Positions 1 to 9,068 are shown, counted from the stretch's first letter. The stretch is DNA of 64,000 bases from Alkalibacillus filiformis (GCF_030814115.1 NZ_JAUSUP010000001.1:434001-498000), one strand, 5' to 3'. Translations and numbers: made by a program. Notes: generated by a model from the letters alone, not told the origin.

Positions 1-249
1 ATTGATGGTGTTGTGTCGATGAAACGCGCTACAGAAAAACATTGGCAACTAATAAGAGAAGTCATGAGTATACCTGCGGTTAAAGTGGTTGAACACCCTG
101 ATGTCTTCATTCAAAACTCGGAATATTCTTTAGATGACTTCGATTATTTCATCGAACTTCGAAATAGTGTAGATGAAGAAATTCAGTATGAGAAAATTCA
201 AAAACCACAATTTGATGAGCAGGATGGCTTTTCTATGTTTGACTTTTAA
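1..249 (+). CDS. C-terminal end of a YmfK-type (DUF3388) protein, partial
   Basis: The reading frame is open from base 1, so the gene starts before the window. Only about 82 C-terminal residues are visible, ending in an acidic/aromatic tail (QDGFSMFDF). The identification as YmfK/DUF3388 rests mainly on position: in Bacillus this gene directly precedes ymfM (rodZ) and pgsA, and the same order follows here. The stop codon is 17 bases before the rodZ start, so the two are probably co-transcribed. The function of the family is not established. The fragment alone carries no catalytic motif I recognise. Confidence 0.6.
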   Translation: MDGVVSMKRATEKHWQLIREVMSIPAVKVVEHPDVFIQNSEYSLDDFDYFIELRNSVDEEIQYEKIQKPQFDEQDGFSMFDF

Positions 250-266
250 ATGGATGGTGTTAATCA

Positions 267-1172
267 ATGGAATTAGGGCAAAGACTTAAAGAAGCGAGAG
301 AAGAAAAAGGGTTAACAATTGAACAGCTAGCTGAATCTACTAAAATCCAAAAGCGCTATTTAACTGCAATTGAAGATCATCAATGGGATACAATTCCCGG
401 TAACTTCTATGTTCGCGCTTTTGTTAGAGAGTATGCTGATGCTGTTGGTTTAAACGGCGATGAACTCATAAATGAATATGCTAATGAGTTACCTTCTGGG
501 GACGATCGAACGTATGAATATATGACGCCATCAAGAAAGAACAGCAAGGCTCAAAAAGCAAGTAACCAAATCTTCACCCTTCTTCCAAAACTATTAGTAT
601 TTCTATTAATTATTGGAATTGGGTTTGCCATTTGGTATTCAATTGTTAATTATATTCAGCCTGCCATAACAGATGGTGAAGAACAAACTTCGCAAGAAAT
701 CATTACTGCTCCAGAAGATGAGGAAGACGAAGTAAGCGAAGAAAATGGTAATGAAGAAGCATCAAATGAAGATGAGGAAGAGTCGACTGAAAAAGACGAG
801 GTCGAGGAAACTAATCCTAGCTTAAACGTGCTTGACGTTAATCAAGACAGTACACCAAGAACGACATATGAATTAGTTGATACGGATTCATTTGAGGTTA
901 CACTTACTGTAAACGATGAAACTTACTTAGAAATTGATTTAACAGAAGACGGAGATGAGTCACAACTTTTTTCAGGAATGTTTAGTGTTGATGATTCACC
1001 ATTTGAGTTTGATTCAGATGGAAATGAAGTTGAGCTAGAGATGAACATAGGACGTGCAAGTGGATTTGGTATTGAAGTAAGCGGTGTCGAGCTTGAGTAT
1101 GAAGTCGACCCGAACGACAATGTCCATCAACGTATCATTATTTTATGGGAAAATGAGCATGAAGAAGACTAA
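267..1172 (+). CDS. rodZ: RodZ-family cytoskeletal membrane protein (YmfM)
   Basis: Bitopic membrane protein that in the family links MreB filaments to the elongation machinery and helps set rod shape. Visible layout: an N-terminal helix-turn-helix of the HTH_25 type (about residues 5-65, starting MELGQRLKEAREEKGLTIEQ), a single transmembrane helix at about 106-126, a very acidic linker (about 137-185, mostly Glu/Asp/Asn/Ser), then an extracellular beta-rich domain of the DUF4115 type. The length of 301 aa is normal for the Gram-positive form. The highly acidic linker is richer in Glu than in the B. subtilis protein and may reflect a saline habitat (inference). A hairpin terminator follows directly. 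Confidence 0.9.
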   Translation: MELGQRLKEAREEKGLTIEQLAESTKIQKRYLTAIEDHQWDTIPGNFYVRAFVREYADAVGLNGDELINEYANELPSGDDRTYEYMTPSRKNSKAQKASNQIFTLLPKLLVFLLIIGIGFAIWYSIVNYIQPAITDGEEQTSQEIITAPEDEEDEVSEENGNEEASNEDEEESTEKDEVEETNPSLNVLDVNQDSTPRTTYELVDTDSFEVTLTVNDETYLEIDLTEDGDESQLFSGMFSVDDSPFEFDSDGNEVELEMNIGRASGFGIEVSGVELEYEVDPNDNVHQRIIILWENEHEED

Positions 1173-1206
1173 TCCTTTGCTTTTAATCGCAAAGGATTTC
1201 TTTTTC
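1171..1206 (+). terminator. Rho-independent terminator after rodZ
   Basis: Perfect 10-bp stem AATCCTTTGC / GCAAAGGATT with an 8-base loop, followed by TCTTTTT. It starts at the rodZ stop codon and separates ymfK-rodZ from pgsA. Confidence 0.85.
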
Positions 1207-1257
1207 GGTTAAAATATACTATAGATATTGCAGTAGATGAAAATGGAGGATTACGTT

Positions 1258-1836
1258 ATGAACTTACCAAACAAAATCACTATCTCACGACTATTTTTAA
1301 TTCCGATTTTTATCATTTTATTAGTGGCACCCTTAGATTGGGGTAGCTATGACATCGGAACTTATGAGCTACCTGTTACACACTTAATTGCTGCTATTAT
1401 ATTTATTGTCGCTTCCTTAACAGACTGGTTAGACGGATACTATGCTCGTAAATATAATCTTGTGACGAATCTCGGAAAGTTTTTAGATCCATTAGCAGAT
1501 AAATTGTTAGTTTCTGCAGCTCTAATTTGCTTAGTTGAATTAGGTATGGCTCCTGCTTGGATTGTCATCATCATTATTAGTAGAGAGTTCGCTGTTACAG
1601 GATTACGTTTAGTTGCAGCTGGTGACGGAATCGTTTTAGCAGCAAGTCAAATGGGGAAACTGAAGACGACTTTACAAATTGGTTCAGCTGCATTTTTATT
1701 ACTGCACCATTTTCCTTTTTCTTATATTGGGTTACCAATCGGTACTATTTTGCTATATTTAGCAGCATTAGTAACAGTTATATCAGGAGTTGACTACTTT
1801 AAGAAAAATTGGCATGTGATGAGGGATTCTAAATAA
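1258..1836 (+). CDS. pgsA: CDP-diacylglycerol-glycerol-3-phosphate 3-phosphatidyltransferase
   Basis: Makes phosphatidylglycerol phosphate, the committed step to phosphatidylglycerol, at the cytoplasmic membrane. The CDP-alcohol phosphatidyltransferase signature is complete: DG-x2-AR-x8-G-x3-D-x3-D in the stretch around DWLDGYYARKYN...GKFLDPLADK. Several hydrophobic helices surround it. The start is set at 1258 (MNLPNKITISR) because GGAGGA lies 7 bases upstream at 1245-1250. This gives 192 aa, the usual Bacillus length; a longer frame to 1237 would place the ribosome site inside the gene. The stop overlaps the cinA start by one base. Confidence 0.95.
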   Translation: MNLPNKITISRLFLIPIFIILLVAPLDWGSYDIGTYELPVTHLIAAIIFIVASLTDWLDGYYARKYNLVTNLGKFLDPLADKLLVSAALICLVELGMAPAWIVIIIISREFAVTGLRLVAAGDGIVLAASQMGKLKTTLQIGSAAFLLLHHFPFSYIGLPIGTILLYLAALVTVISGVDYFKKNWHVMRDSK

Positions 1837-3077
1837 TGAATAGTAAGTGCGAAATTATTTCAGTAGGTACAGAGCTGTTATTAGGGCAAATCGTTGATAC
1901 CAATGCAAGTTGGTTGTCTGAAAAGCTGAATAACATTGGGTTAAATGTATATTATCATCAAACGGTTGGTGATAACTTTAATCGTTTAACTAGCGTATTT
2001 GAACAAGCACAAAAGCGCTCAAATATCATTATTGTCACTGGCGGGCTAGGCCCAACAGAAGATGATCTAACTCGCGAAGTTGCTGCAAATTTATTTGACA
2101 CAGATTTGAAGTTAGACGAACCTACGTTTCAAGAGGTTCAAAGCTATTACACTGAACGAAATTTAACGATGACTGAAAACAACCGTAAACAAGCACTATA
2201 TTTCAATGGTGGTGAAGTGTTTCATAATAAGGTTGGTATGGCTCCTGGTTTACATTTTGAACATCAAGGTGTTTTATGGTTTTTCTTACCTGGTGTACCT
2301 AAAGAAATGAAGTGGATCACAACTGAAAAGGTTATTCCATACCTTCACGATAAAGGGTTAACTGAGGGCAAGTTGTTCCATCGAGTTTTAACATTTCAAG
2401 GTATAGGTGAGTCAGCATTAGAAACTGAATTAATTGATTTAATCCACGAACAAACGAACCCTACAATCGCTCCATTAGCGGGTAACGGTTACATTATGAT
2501 TCGATTAACGGCAAAAGCAAATAAAGAAGTAGAAGCAACTGAGTTATTAGATGGTACTGAGCGATTGATCCATGAGCGGGTTGGAAACTTCTTCTTCGGT
2601 TATGGTGATCAGTCGCTCGATCAACAATTGATTCACCTTTTATCGAAACATCGACTGACTCTTTCAGCTTGTGAAAGTATTACAGGAGGTCAATTTGCTT
2701 CGACAATCGTTTCGAATAAGGGTGCTTCTCAACTTTTCAAAGGAAGTATTATTTCATATACAGATGAAATGAAAGAAAAAGTTGTCGGCATTCCCAATCA
2801 TATCTTGCAAAAAGAAGGTGCAGTCAGCGAGGCATGTGCTAATTTGATGGCAGAAAATACACAACGAATGTTAAATTCAGATTTATCTATTAGCTTCACT
2901 GGTGTAGCCGGCCCAGGTGAAGTAAATGGTTATGAGCCTGGTACTGTCTTTATAGCCATTAACTACAATGGACAAACTAAATGTGATCATTATCATTTCG
3001 CTGGAGATCGAAATCAAGTTAGAGATGAAGCGGTTCAGGTTGGGCTCAAACAGTTAATTGGTATTATTAATTCGTAA
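1836..3077 (+). CDS. cinA: Competence/damage-inducible protein CinA (NMN amidase / nucleotide pyrophosphatase family)
   Basis: Two-domain protein of 413 aa. The N-terminal MoaB/MogA-like domain (about 1-170) carries GTELLLGQIVDTNASWLS and a glycine-rich VTGGLGPTEDD loop. The C-terminal CinA/PncC-type domain (about 255-413) carries SACESITGGQFAS and TGVAGPG, the family's NMN deamidase residues. In the family the protein recycles nicotinamide nucleotides and in Gram-positives is co-expressed with recA in competence. The start ATG overlaps the pgsA stop (TAATG), a sign of translational coupling. No terminator is seen before the recA promoter, so some read-through into recA is possible. Confidence 0.93.
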   Translation: MNSKCEIISVGTELLLGQIVDTNASWLSEKLNNIGLNVYYHQTVGDNFNRLTSVFEQAQKRSNIIIVTGGLGPTEDDLTREVAANLFDTDLKLDEPTFQEVQSYYTERNLTMTENNRKQALYFNGGEVFHNKVGMAPGLHFEHQGVLWFFLPGVPKEMKWITTEKVIPYLHDKGLTEGKLFHRVLTFQGIGESALETELIDLIHEQTNPTIAPLAGNGYIMIRLTAKANKEVEATELLDGTERLIHERVGNFFFGYGDQSLDQQLIHLLSKHRLTLSACESITGGQFASTIVSNKGASQLFKGSIISYTDEMKEKVVGIPNHILQKEGAVSEACANLMAENTQRMLNSDLSISFTGVAGPGEVNGYEPGTVFIAINYNGQTKCDHYHFAGDRNQVRDEAVQVGLKQLIGIINS

Positions 3078-3083
3078 AAAAAC

Positions 3084-3134
3084 AGAACAAATATTCGCTA
3101 TTTTCTTGGCAAATGATTAATTTCATAGTATTAT
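3084..3134 (+). promoter_or_regulatory. recA promoter with LexA (SOS) box
   Basis: AGAACAAATATTCG at 3084-3097 matches the Gram-positive LexA consensus CGAAC-N4-GTTCG at 8 of 10 conserved positions. It lies just upstream of a sigma-A promoter: -35 TTGGCA at 3106-3111, 17-base spacer, -10 TATTAT at 3129-3134. LexA bound here could cover the -35 side. SOS control of recA is established in Bacillus; the exact box here is my reading. Confidence 0.75.
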
Positions 3135-3165
3135 AGATACAGATGAACGAAAGGGGAATGTAATT

Positions 3166-4200
3166 ATGAGCGACCGTAAACAAGCATTAGATATGGCACT
3201 AAAACAAATAGAAAAACAATTTGGCAAAGGCTCCATTATGAAGCTAGGAGAACAAGAAGGACAAGCGATTTCAACTGTATCAACTGGTTCGCTAGGAGTC
3301 GACGTAGCATTAGGTGTTGGTGGTTATCCAAGAGGACGAATCGTTGAGATTTATGGCCCTGAATCCTCAGGTAAAACAACTGTTGCACTACATGCTATTG
3401 CAGAAGCTCAAAAACAAGGTGGTCAAGCTGCTTTTATTGATGCTGAGCACGCCTTAGATCCTGTCTATGCTAAGAATTTAGGTGTTAATATAGATGAGCT
3501 GTTACTTTCACAGCCAGATACTGGTGAACAAGCTTTAGAGATTGCTGAGGCACTAGTACGTAGTGGCGCAGTAGATATTATTGTTGTTGACTCTGTAGCA
3601 GCATTAGTACCTAAAGCAGAAATCGAAGGCGAGATGGGAGATGCTCACGTTGGTTTGCAAGCTCGACTAATGTCACAAGCACTAAGAAAGTTGTCGGGTG
3701 CAATTAATAAATCGAATACAACAGCTGTATTCATTAACCAAATTCGTGAAAAAGTCGGTGTAATGTTCGGTAGCCCTGAAACAACTCCAGGTGGACGTGC
3801 ACTGAAATTCTACTCCTCTGTTCGCCTAGAAGTTCGTCGTGCCGAGACGTTAAAACAAGGTAATGATATGGTGGGTAATAAAACGCGTGTTAAAGTAGTG
3901 AAAAATAAGGTAGCACCACCATTCAAACAAGCAGAAGTAGATATTATGTACGGTGAAGGCATTTCTAAAGAAGGTGAGATCTTAGATATCGGCTCTAATT
4001 TAGAAGTGGTACAAAAGAGTGGAGCATGGTTCTCCTATAATGGTGAAAAATTAGGCCAAGGTCGTGAGAATGCAAAGCAATTCTTAAAAGACAACCCAGA
4101 TATTTATGAGCAAATTCATAATGAAATTCGAGCTCAATACAATATCGATGATGAAGCATCAGAAGAAACTGAACCACAAGAAAAATTAGAGCTAGAATAA
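3166..4200 (+). CDS. recA: Recombinase RecA
   Basis: Forms the nucleoprotein filament for homologous recombination and triggers LexA self-cleavage in the SOS response. 344 aa. Walker A GPESSGKT at about 64-71, Walker [13 protein letters not shown], and the DNA-binding loop regions ([39 protein letters not shown]) are intact. The C-terminal tail is acidic ([15 protein letters not shown]), as usual. The start is preceded by AAAGGGG. SOS control is supported by the upstream LexA-like box and by lexA lying 24 kb downstream in the same window. Confidence 0.98.
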   Translation: MSDRKQALDMALKQIEKQFGKGSIMKLGEQEGQAISTVSTGSLGVDVALGVGGYPRGRIVEIYGPESSGKTTVALHAIAEAQKQGGQAAFIDAEHALDPVYAKNLGVNIDELLLSQPDTGEQALEIAEALVRSGAVDIIVVDSVAALVPKAEIEGEMGDAHVGLQARLMSQALRKLSGAINKSNTTAVFINQIREKVGVMFGSPETTPGGRALKFYSSVRLEVRRAETLKQGNDMVGNKTRVKVVKNKVAPPFKQAEVDIMYGEGISKEGEILDIGSNLEVVQKSGAWFSYNGEKLGQGRENAKQFLKDNPDIYEQIHNEIRAQYNIDDEASEETEPQEKLELE

Positions 4201-4206
4201 ATCTTT

Positions 4207-4260
4207 ACAACACCTTTTCTCGTACAATATTGAGTAAAGGTGTTGTATTAGTTTTCTTTA
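4207..4260 (+). terminator. Terminator after recA
   Basis: Perfect 11-bp inverted repeat ACAACACCTTT (4207-4217) / AAAGGTGTTGT (4236-4246) with an 18-base loop, followed by a T-rich stretch (TTTTCTTT). Confidence 0.75.
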
Positions 4261-4334
4261 AAATTATAAGCAAAAAGTATAGCATTTTTTTAGACATATA
4301 GTTAAATAGTTTGACAATTCCCTGACATGAACGA

Positions 4335-4363
4335 TAGACAAGCTTAAAATTAATATGTATAAT
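4335..4363 (+). promoter_or_regulatory. Sigma-A promoter for rny
   Basis: -35 TAGACA (4335-4340), 17-base spacer, -10 TATAAT (4358-4363), leaving a leader of about 95 bases before the rny start. A second TTGACA at 4311-4316 lacks a good -10 at the right distance. Confidence 0.65.
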
Positions 4364-4464
4364 TTTCATTTTATACTTTGATGCTTATGATGAATGATTG
4401 TACATTACCGACCGAAATGAAAATGAAAGTTTGAAACAAATGAATAGCAAGAGGAGGTGAATGT

Positions 4465-6030
4465 ATGGATAGTATGGCAATTTTAATCATCTCCATTTTG
4501 CTTGCTTTAGTTGTCGGTACTGTTGTTGGTTATCTGATTCGTCGTTCGATTGCGGAAGCTAAAATTTCTAGTGCTGAAGAATTTGCTCGTAAAATAGAAG
4601 AGGAAGGCAGAAGAAATGCAGAGGCTGCCAAGAAGGAAGCTCTTTTAGAAGCTCAAGACGAAAGTCATCGTTTACGCCAAGAGCAAGAAAATGAATTACG
4701 AGAGCGTCGAAATGAGATCCAAAAGCAAGAAAATCGACTCATGCAAAAAGAAGAAACGCTTGATCGTAAAAGTGAAACGTTGGATAAACGTGAGCTAACA
4801 TTAGAAAACAAAGAGGAGTCATTAAACGAAAAACAACAACAACTAAATAAAGCTGAAAGCAAAGTGGAAGAATTGTTATCGACACAACAAGCAGAGTTAG
4901 AAAGAATTTCAGGTCTAACAGAAGAACAAGCAAAACAAGTCATTATTGACCGTGTCGAAAAAGAGATGGCACACGAAACTGCTATGATTATTAAACGTGA
5001 AGAATCTCGTGCCAAAGAAGAAGCTGATAAGAAAGCTAAAAATATCTTGTCGCTAGCGATTCAACGTTTAGCAGCTGAGCACGTCTCTGAAACGACAGTC
5101 TCTGTTGTTAACCTACCAAATGATGAAATGAAAGGCCGAATCATCGGTAGGGAAGGTCGTAATATCCGTACGCTTGAAACGTTAACTGGTATTGATTTAA
5201 TTATTGATGACACACCTGAAGCTGTCATTCTTTCTGGTTTTGACCCGATCAGACGCGAAGTTGCGCGTATTGCGCTTGAAAACCTTGTACAGGATGGAAG
5301 AATTCACCCTGCACGAATCGAGGAAATGGTAGAAAAATCTCGACGTGAAGTTGATGAATACATCAGAGAAGTTGGTGAAGAAGCGACATTTGATATTGGT
5401 GCTCATGGCATCCACCCTGATCTAGTTAAGATCATAGGCCGACTGAAGTACCGTACAAGTTATGGTCAAAACGTTCTGAAACACTCTCTAGAAGTCGCTT
5501 ACTTGTCTGGACTGTTAGCTGGAGAACTCGGAGAAGACGAGCAATTAGCTAGACGAGCTGGCTTATTACACGATATCGGTAAAGCTGTTGACCATGAAGT
5601 GGAAGGCAGCCACGTTGAAATTGGTAAAGAACTAGGCCAGAAATACAAAGAGAATGAGACGGTAGTAAATGCTATTGCTTCTCACCACGGTGATGAAGAA
5701 GCGACTAGTGTCATCTCTGTAATCGTTGCAGCTGCCGATGCTCTATCAGCAGCTCGACCAGGAGCTCGTAGTGAATCACTAGAGAACTATATTAAACGTT
5801 TAGAAAAACTAGAAGAAATAGCAGACGCTTATGAAGGTGTTGAAAAGTCATTCGCAATTCAAGCTGGGCGTGAAGTCAGAATTATGGTTCGTCCAGATGA
5901 TATTGATGATTCAACTGCTGTTACAATGGCTCGCGATATTCGCCACAAAATTGAAGAAGGTTTAGAGTATCCAGGGCATATTAAAGTAACAGTAATTCGT
6001 GAAACACGTGCAGTAGAATATGCTAAGTAA
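4465..6030 (+). CDS. rny: Ribonuclease Y
   Basis: Membrane-anchored endoribonuclease that initiates mRNA decay in Firmicutes. Visible: N-terminal transmembrane helix (about 5-24), a long charged coiled coil (about 30-195), a KH RNA-binding domain (about 210-270, with the [15 protein letters not shown] loop), and an HD metal-dependent phosphodiesterase domain with [12 protein letters not shown]. 521 aa, the normal length (B. subtilis 520). The start follows a strong GAGGAGGTG. It has its own promoter and a terminator just after the stop, so it is monocistronic. RicA (YmcA), a modulator of RNase Y activity in B. subtilis, is encoded 5 kb downstream. Confidence 0.97.
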   Translation: MDSMAILIISILLALVVGTVVGYLIRRSIAEAKISSAEEFARKIEEEGRRNAEAAKKEALLEAQDESHRLRQEQENELRERRNEIQKQENRLMQKEETLDRKSETLDKRELTLENKEESLNEKQQQLNKAESKVEELLSTQQAELERISGLTEEQAKQVIIDRVEKEMAHETAMIIKREESRAKEEADKKAKNILSLAIQRLAAEHVSETTVSVVNLPNDEMKGRIIGREGRNIRTLETLTGIDLIIDDTPEAVILSGFDPIRREVARIALENLVQDGRIHPARIEEMVEKSRREVDEYIREVGEEATFDIGAHGIHPDLVKIIGRLKYRTSYGQNVLKHSLEVAYLSGLLAGELGEDEQLARRAGLLHDIGKAVDHEVEGSHVEIGKELGQKYKENETVVNAIASHHGDEEATSVISVIVAAADALSAARPGARSESLENYIKRLEKLEEIADAYEGVEKSFAIQAGREVRIMVRPDDIDDSTAVTMARDIRHKIEEGLEYPGHIKVTVIRETRAVEYAK

Positions 6031-6031
6031 T

Positions 6032-6062
6032 AAAAGACGGCGCTAAGCCGTCTTTTATTTTG
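6032..6062 (+). terminator. Terminator after rny
   Basis: Perfect 10-bp stem AAAAGACGGC (6032-6041) / GCCGTCTTTT (6047-6056) with a 5-base loop, then ATTTT. Confidence 0.9.
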
Positions 6063-6096
6063 ACTAGAGTTATTAAATATGTAACGATAAATTTAT

Positions 6097-6695
6097 AGGC
6101 TCTATACTAAATATGGTGGTGTCCATTATTACAACAGTCATTATAGAAGTTGATAAGTGAACTGTTGGTTTGTGACTCGCTTTGACGGACGCTTGGCGTG
6201 GGCACGACTTCGAGAAGCCTATGACCTTAATGAAGTGAACAATTGTTCAAAACAAGTAGACATAACCACTTGTATATTAGGTGAGCACTACTAAGCGGAA
6301 TCAAAATGCGTAGACTCCAGCGGGAACAGCACGAGTCTCGAGACCCCACAGGCCCCGCACTTTGGGCCGAGAGATGCACCTGCGTATTATAGTTATGCTT
6401 CGTAGTAGGCTTCCTCGGTGCAAAGCAAAAGAAGATTACTCGAAGTAGTAGCTTGGCTCGAGCCGTGCCTCGGCAAAGAAAACACTGCGAAAAGCGATCG
6501 CAGGGAGTTTGAGCAGATGTTGCACTTGTGCCCTGCGGGTGAAAGCGAAGCATTTTGATGTAGCGATGTTAGGCACACAAAGAAGTTATACGAGAGATTA
6601 ATGGAACGACAGTCGTTTTGTCCAAAACCTATACGTTAAAAGGGTAATAAGTGGATGGTGTAAATTTTTACACCACCACATTTGAAATAGAACCT
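6097..6695. mobile_element. Non-coding element with ~26-bp terminal inverted repeats, carrying a GC-rich repeat
   Basis: The gap between rny and ymdB holds no credible gene. Left end AGGCTCTATACTAAATATGG (continuing TGGTGT, 6097-6122) and the reverse complement of the right end, AGGTTCTATTTCAAATGTGG (continuing TGGTGT, from 6695 down to 6670), match at about 20 of 26 positions. This is the form of a transposon terminal repeat, so it looks like a non-autonomous IS derivative of about 600 bp. The right end also contains a 9-bp hairpin TGGTGTAAA/TTTACACCA. Inside lies a copy of the GC-rich intergenic repeat (about 6282-6571) shared with 48.1-48.5 kb, and an inverted fragment of it (6187-6215, GGACGCTTGGCGTGGGCACG). 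No clear target duplication was found. ORFs in this stretch are repeat-derived. Confidence 0.6.
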
Positions 6696-6756
6696 CTTAC
6701 TCTTAATAGACCATTTGACATCAAAAAAAGAATATAGTTTTAGAAAGGATCTAGTT

Positions 6757-7554
6757 ATGAATATTCTATTTATTGGCGATATTGTAGGTAAGCCTGGACG
6801 CACAGCACTACAAAACCAACTACCAAAATTAAAAAAGCAATATCAAGCTGACTTGACGATTGTAAACGGTGAGAATGCTGCGCATGGAAAAGGCATAACG
6901 AAAAATATCTATCAGCAGATTCTTGATTGGGGAGCAGATATTGTCACTTTAGGTAATCACGCTTGGGATAAACGGGAGATTTTCGACTTTATTGATGATG
7001 CTCACCAACTAGTCAGACCGGGCAATTACCCAGAAGGGACACCAGGTACAGGCCTTCAATTTTATAAAGTTGGCTCAAAAAAAGTTGCTGTCATTAATAT
7101 TCAAGGCCGTACGTTTATGAACCCTATTGATGATCCTTTTACTGTCGTTGATCAATTGATTGAGCAAGCAAAGAAAGAAACGAATGTTATATTCGTAGAC
7201 TTCCATGCTGAAGCAACAAGTGAAAAACAAGCAATGGGCTGGTATCTAGATGGACAAGCGTCAGTGGTCGTAGGTACCCATACACATATTCAAACTTCAG
7301 ATGAACGAATTTTACCTAATAAAACAGCTTATATTACGGATGTTGGAATGACAGGACCATATAACAGCATTTTAGGAGTAGAAAAAGAAGCCGTTATTCG
7401 TAAGTTTAAAACAGGCTTGCCCGTTCGCTTTGACATTCCTGAAACTGATCAAACGGTCTTAAGTGGTGTCGTTGCAAAAGTCGATTCAAAAACAGGTGAA
7501 GGAAAAAATATTAAAAGAATATTAATCAATGATGACCATCTCAACTTCGAATAG
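6757..7554 (+). CDS. ymdB: Metallophosphoesterase YmdB (2',3'-cyclic nucleotide phosphodiesterase)
   Basis: YmdB-family dinuclear metal phosphodiesterase, which in B. subtilis affects the switch between motility, biofilm and sporulation gene expression. Metal-binding motifs are in order: FIGDIVGKPGR, VNGENAAHGKG, LGNHAWDKREI, DFHAEATSEK and GTHTHIQT. The start at 6757 (MNILFIGDIV) is chosen because AGAAAGGAT lies just upstream and it gives 265 aa (B. subtilis 264). The frame extends further upstream to 6715, but those extra residues fall on the flank of the inserted element. It is normally next to rny; here the 0.6-kb element separates them. Confidence 0.93.
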   Translation: MNILFIGDIVGKPGRTALQNQLPKLKKQYQADLTIVNGENAAHGKGITKNIYQQILDWGADIVTLGNHAWDKREIFDFIDDAHQLVRPGNYPEGTPGTGLQFYKVGSKKVAVINIQGRTFMNPIDDPFTVVDQLIEQAKKETNVIFVDFHAEATSEKQAMGWYLDGQASVVVGTHTHIQTSDERILPNKTAYITDVGMTGPYNSILGVEKEAVIRKFKTGLPVRFDIPETDQTVLSGVVAKVDSKTGEGKNIKRILINDDHLNFE

Positions 7555-7593
7555 ACAAATTATTTGAATTTTTCCGATAATTAGTTCATAATA

Positions 7594-7623
7594 AAAGGAA
7601 TAGGTCGTAGAAATGCTGAATAG
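7594..7623 (+). promoter_or_regulatory. Sigma-H-type promoter for spoVS
   Basis: AAAGGAATA (7594-7602), 12-base spacer, GCTGAATAG (7615-7623). This fits the sigma-H pattern RNAGGAWWW-N12-RNNGAATWW at all but the last position. spoVS is known to be a sigma-H gene in B. subtilis, so position and motif agree. Confidence 0.7.
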
Positions 7624-7666
7624 ATTAATTATGAAATCACTATAGTAATTGAAGGAGGAACTAGGG

Positions 7667-7927
7667 ATGGAAATACTCAAAGTATCATCGAAATCAAATC
7701 CAAATTCAGTGGCAGGTGCATTAGCAAACGTATTAAGAGAGCGTGGCTCTGCCGAAATTCAAGCCATTGGTGCAGGTGCACTGAACCAAGCAGTTAAGGC
7801 TGTGGCCATATCCAGAGGGTTTGTTGCTCCTAGTGGTGTTGACTTGATTTGTATTCCAGCATTTACAGATATTACGATCGATCAAGAAGAACGTACGGCG
7901 ATCAAGTTAATTGTTGAGCCGAGATAA
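7667..7927 (+). CDS. spoVS: Stage V sporulation protein S
   Basis: Small Alba-like protein that affects coat assembly and septation during sporulation. 86 aa, exactly the family length, starting MEILKVSSKSNPNSVAG. The start at 7667 is preceded by GGAGGAACTAGGG; a longer frame from 7649 would run through that ribosome site. It has a sigma-H-like promoter about 45 bases upstream and a strong terminator downstream, so it is transcribed alone. Sequence conservation in this family is extreme, which makes the call secure. Confidence 0.97.
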   Translation: MEILKVSSKSNPNSVAGALANVLRERGSAEIQAIGAGALNQAVKAVAISRGFVAPSGVDLICIPAFTDITIDQEERTAIKLIVEPR

Positions 7928-7941
7928 AAGCAGAAGAAGTG

Positions 7942-7976
7942 AGTACAAAGCTAGCAATAGCTTTGTACTTTTTTTG
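7942..7976 (+). terminator. Terminator after spoVS
   Basis: Perfect 12-bp stem AGTACAAAGCTA (7942-7953) / TAGCTTTGTACT (7958-7969), 4-base loop, followed by seven T. Confidence 0.95.
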
Positions 7977-8102
7977 TATTCAAATATTTATGGAAATCAT
8001 TCTCATCCATTTTTTCTGTCAATTTTATTGCCTATTCTATAATTGTTAGTAAAATGGAAATATACGAGCTTTGAATCTTTTATATGGGAGAGGGGGATCG
8101 TT

Positions 8103-9014
8103 ATGGTGATTGATATGCACTGTGACGCTTTATTAAAATTATGGGAAGATCGTTCAAAAACTTTTGATGATGGTGATTTACATATTTCTTATTCTAAGTG
8201 GGTGGAAAGCCCAGTTAAAGTTCAATGTTTTGCAATATTTGTACCTCCAGAAATAGATGAAGATCATTTTAATGCTGCTTTAGAAATGGTAGATCTTTTT
8301 CATGAGAAAGTTGTTAAGCCTTATGACAACATAAAGTGGGTCCAAAGTAAGGAAGACATTGAATCATTAAAACCTCATGAAAAAGGTGCAATGTTAACTT
8401 TAGAAGGTTGTCATGTAATAGGCGAAGACTTACACAAATTACGTACTTTACTTAGTCTAGGAATTAAAGCGGTTGGACTAACATGGAATAATACGAATGC
8501 GGTATCTGGAACTTGTGTAGAGGAACCTGAAAAAGGATTAACAGATTTCGGCAAAGAAGTCGTTCAAGTACTAAATGAGTATAACGTTTTTACCGATTGT
8601 TCTCACCTGTCTCCAGCTGGAATTGATGATGTGTTAAAGTATGCTAATGATCCAATGTTTTCACATTCGAATGCCAAATCAATTTATGCGCATGACCGCA
8701 ACGTTTCTGATGAACATTTGAAACAATTCTTTCATCAGAAGGCACCAGTTGGATTAACATTTGTTCCTTATTTCACTGCAGAGGGTGATGAAGTGACAAT
8801 CGATGATTTAGTTAATCATTTAGATTATTTGTATGAGCTGGGTGGCCGAGACTCGATTGCTTTCGGTTCTGATTTTGACGGGATAAGTAAAACGATTAAA
8901 CATTTAGAACATATCGGACACTATGACAACCTAATTCAAAAAATATTAGAACGATATTCTACTGAAGACGTCCATAAATTTACTTATGATAATTTCGTTA
9001 GACATTTAGATTAA
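8103..9014 (+). CDS. Membrane dipeptidase (peptidase M19, renal dipeptidase family)
   Basis: Zinc dipeptidase of the amidohydrolase fold, probably cytoplasmic as no signal peptide is seen. Motifs: IDMHCDALLKLWED near the N-terminus (HxD metal ligands), LEGCHVIGEDL, VGLTWNNTNAVSGT, FTDCSHLSPAGIDDV, FSHSNAKSIYAHDRN and FGSDFDGI near the C-terminus. The start at 8103 (MVIDMHCD) follows GAGAGGGGGAT and gives 303 aa, the usual size; the frame to 8043 lacks a ribosome site. It occupies the place of tdh-kbl in B. subtilis. A terminator follows. The natural substrate is not known. Confidence 0.9.
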   Translation: MVIDMHCDALLKLWEDRSKTFDDGDLHISYSKWVESPVKVQCFAIFVPPEIDEDHFNAALEMVDLFHEKVVKPYDNIKWVQSKEDIESLKPHEKGAMLTLEGCHVIGEDLHKLRTLLSLGIKAVGLTWNNTNAVSGTCVEEPEKGLTDFGKEVVQVLNEYNVFTDCSHLSPAGIDDVLKYANDPMFSHSNAKSIYAHDRNVSDEHLKQFFHQKAPVGLTFVPYFTAEGDEVTIDDLVNHLDYLYELGGRDSIAFGSDFDGISKTIKHLEHIGHYDNLIQKILERYSTEDVHKFTYDNFVRHLD

Positions 9015-9024
9015 TCATTTATAT

Positions 9025-9068
9025 AACCCAAAAGTTTGTCTTAATTATGACAACTTTTGGGTTTTTTA
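9025..9068 (+). terminator. Terminator after the dipeptidase gene
   Basis: Stem AACCCAAAAGTTTGTC (9025-9040) / GACAACTTTTGGGTT (9049-9063), with one bulged T, followed by TTTTT. Confidence 0.9.

Noticed and set aside
4311-4316. TTGACA upstream of rny as a promoter -35
   Set aside because: No -10 at 16-18 bases; the TAGACA/TATAAT pair 24 bases downstream is much better.
6227-6578. Two overlapping minus-strand ORFs (about 108 and 61 aa) with many Cys and Ser
   Set aside because: They lie wholly within the GC-rich repeat, have no ribosome site, and a similar frame appears in the other repeat copies only because the DNA is repeated.
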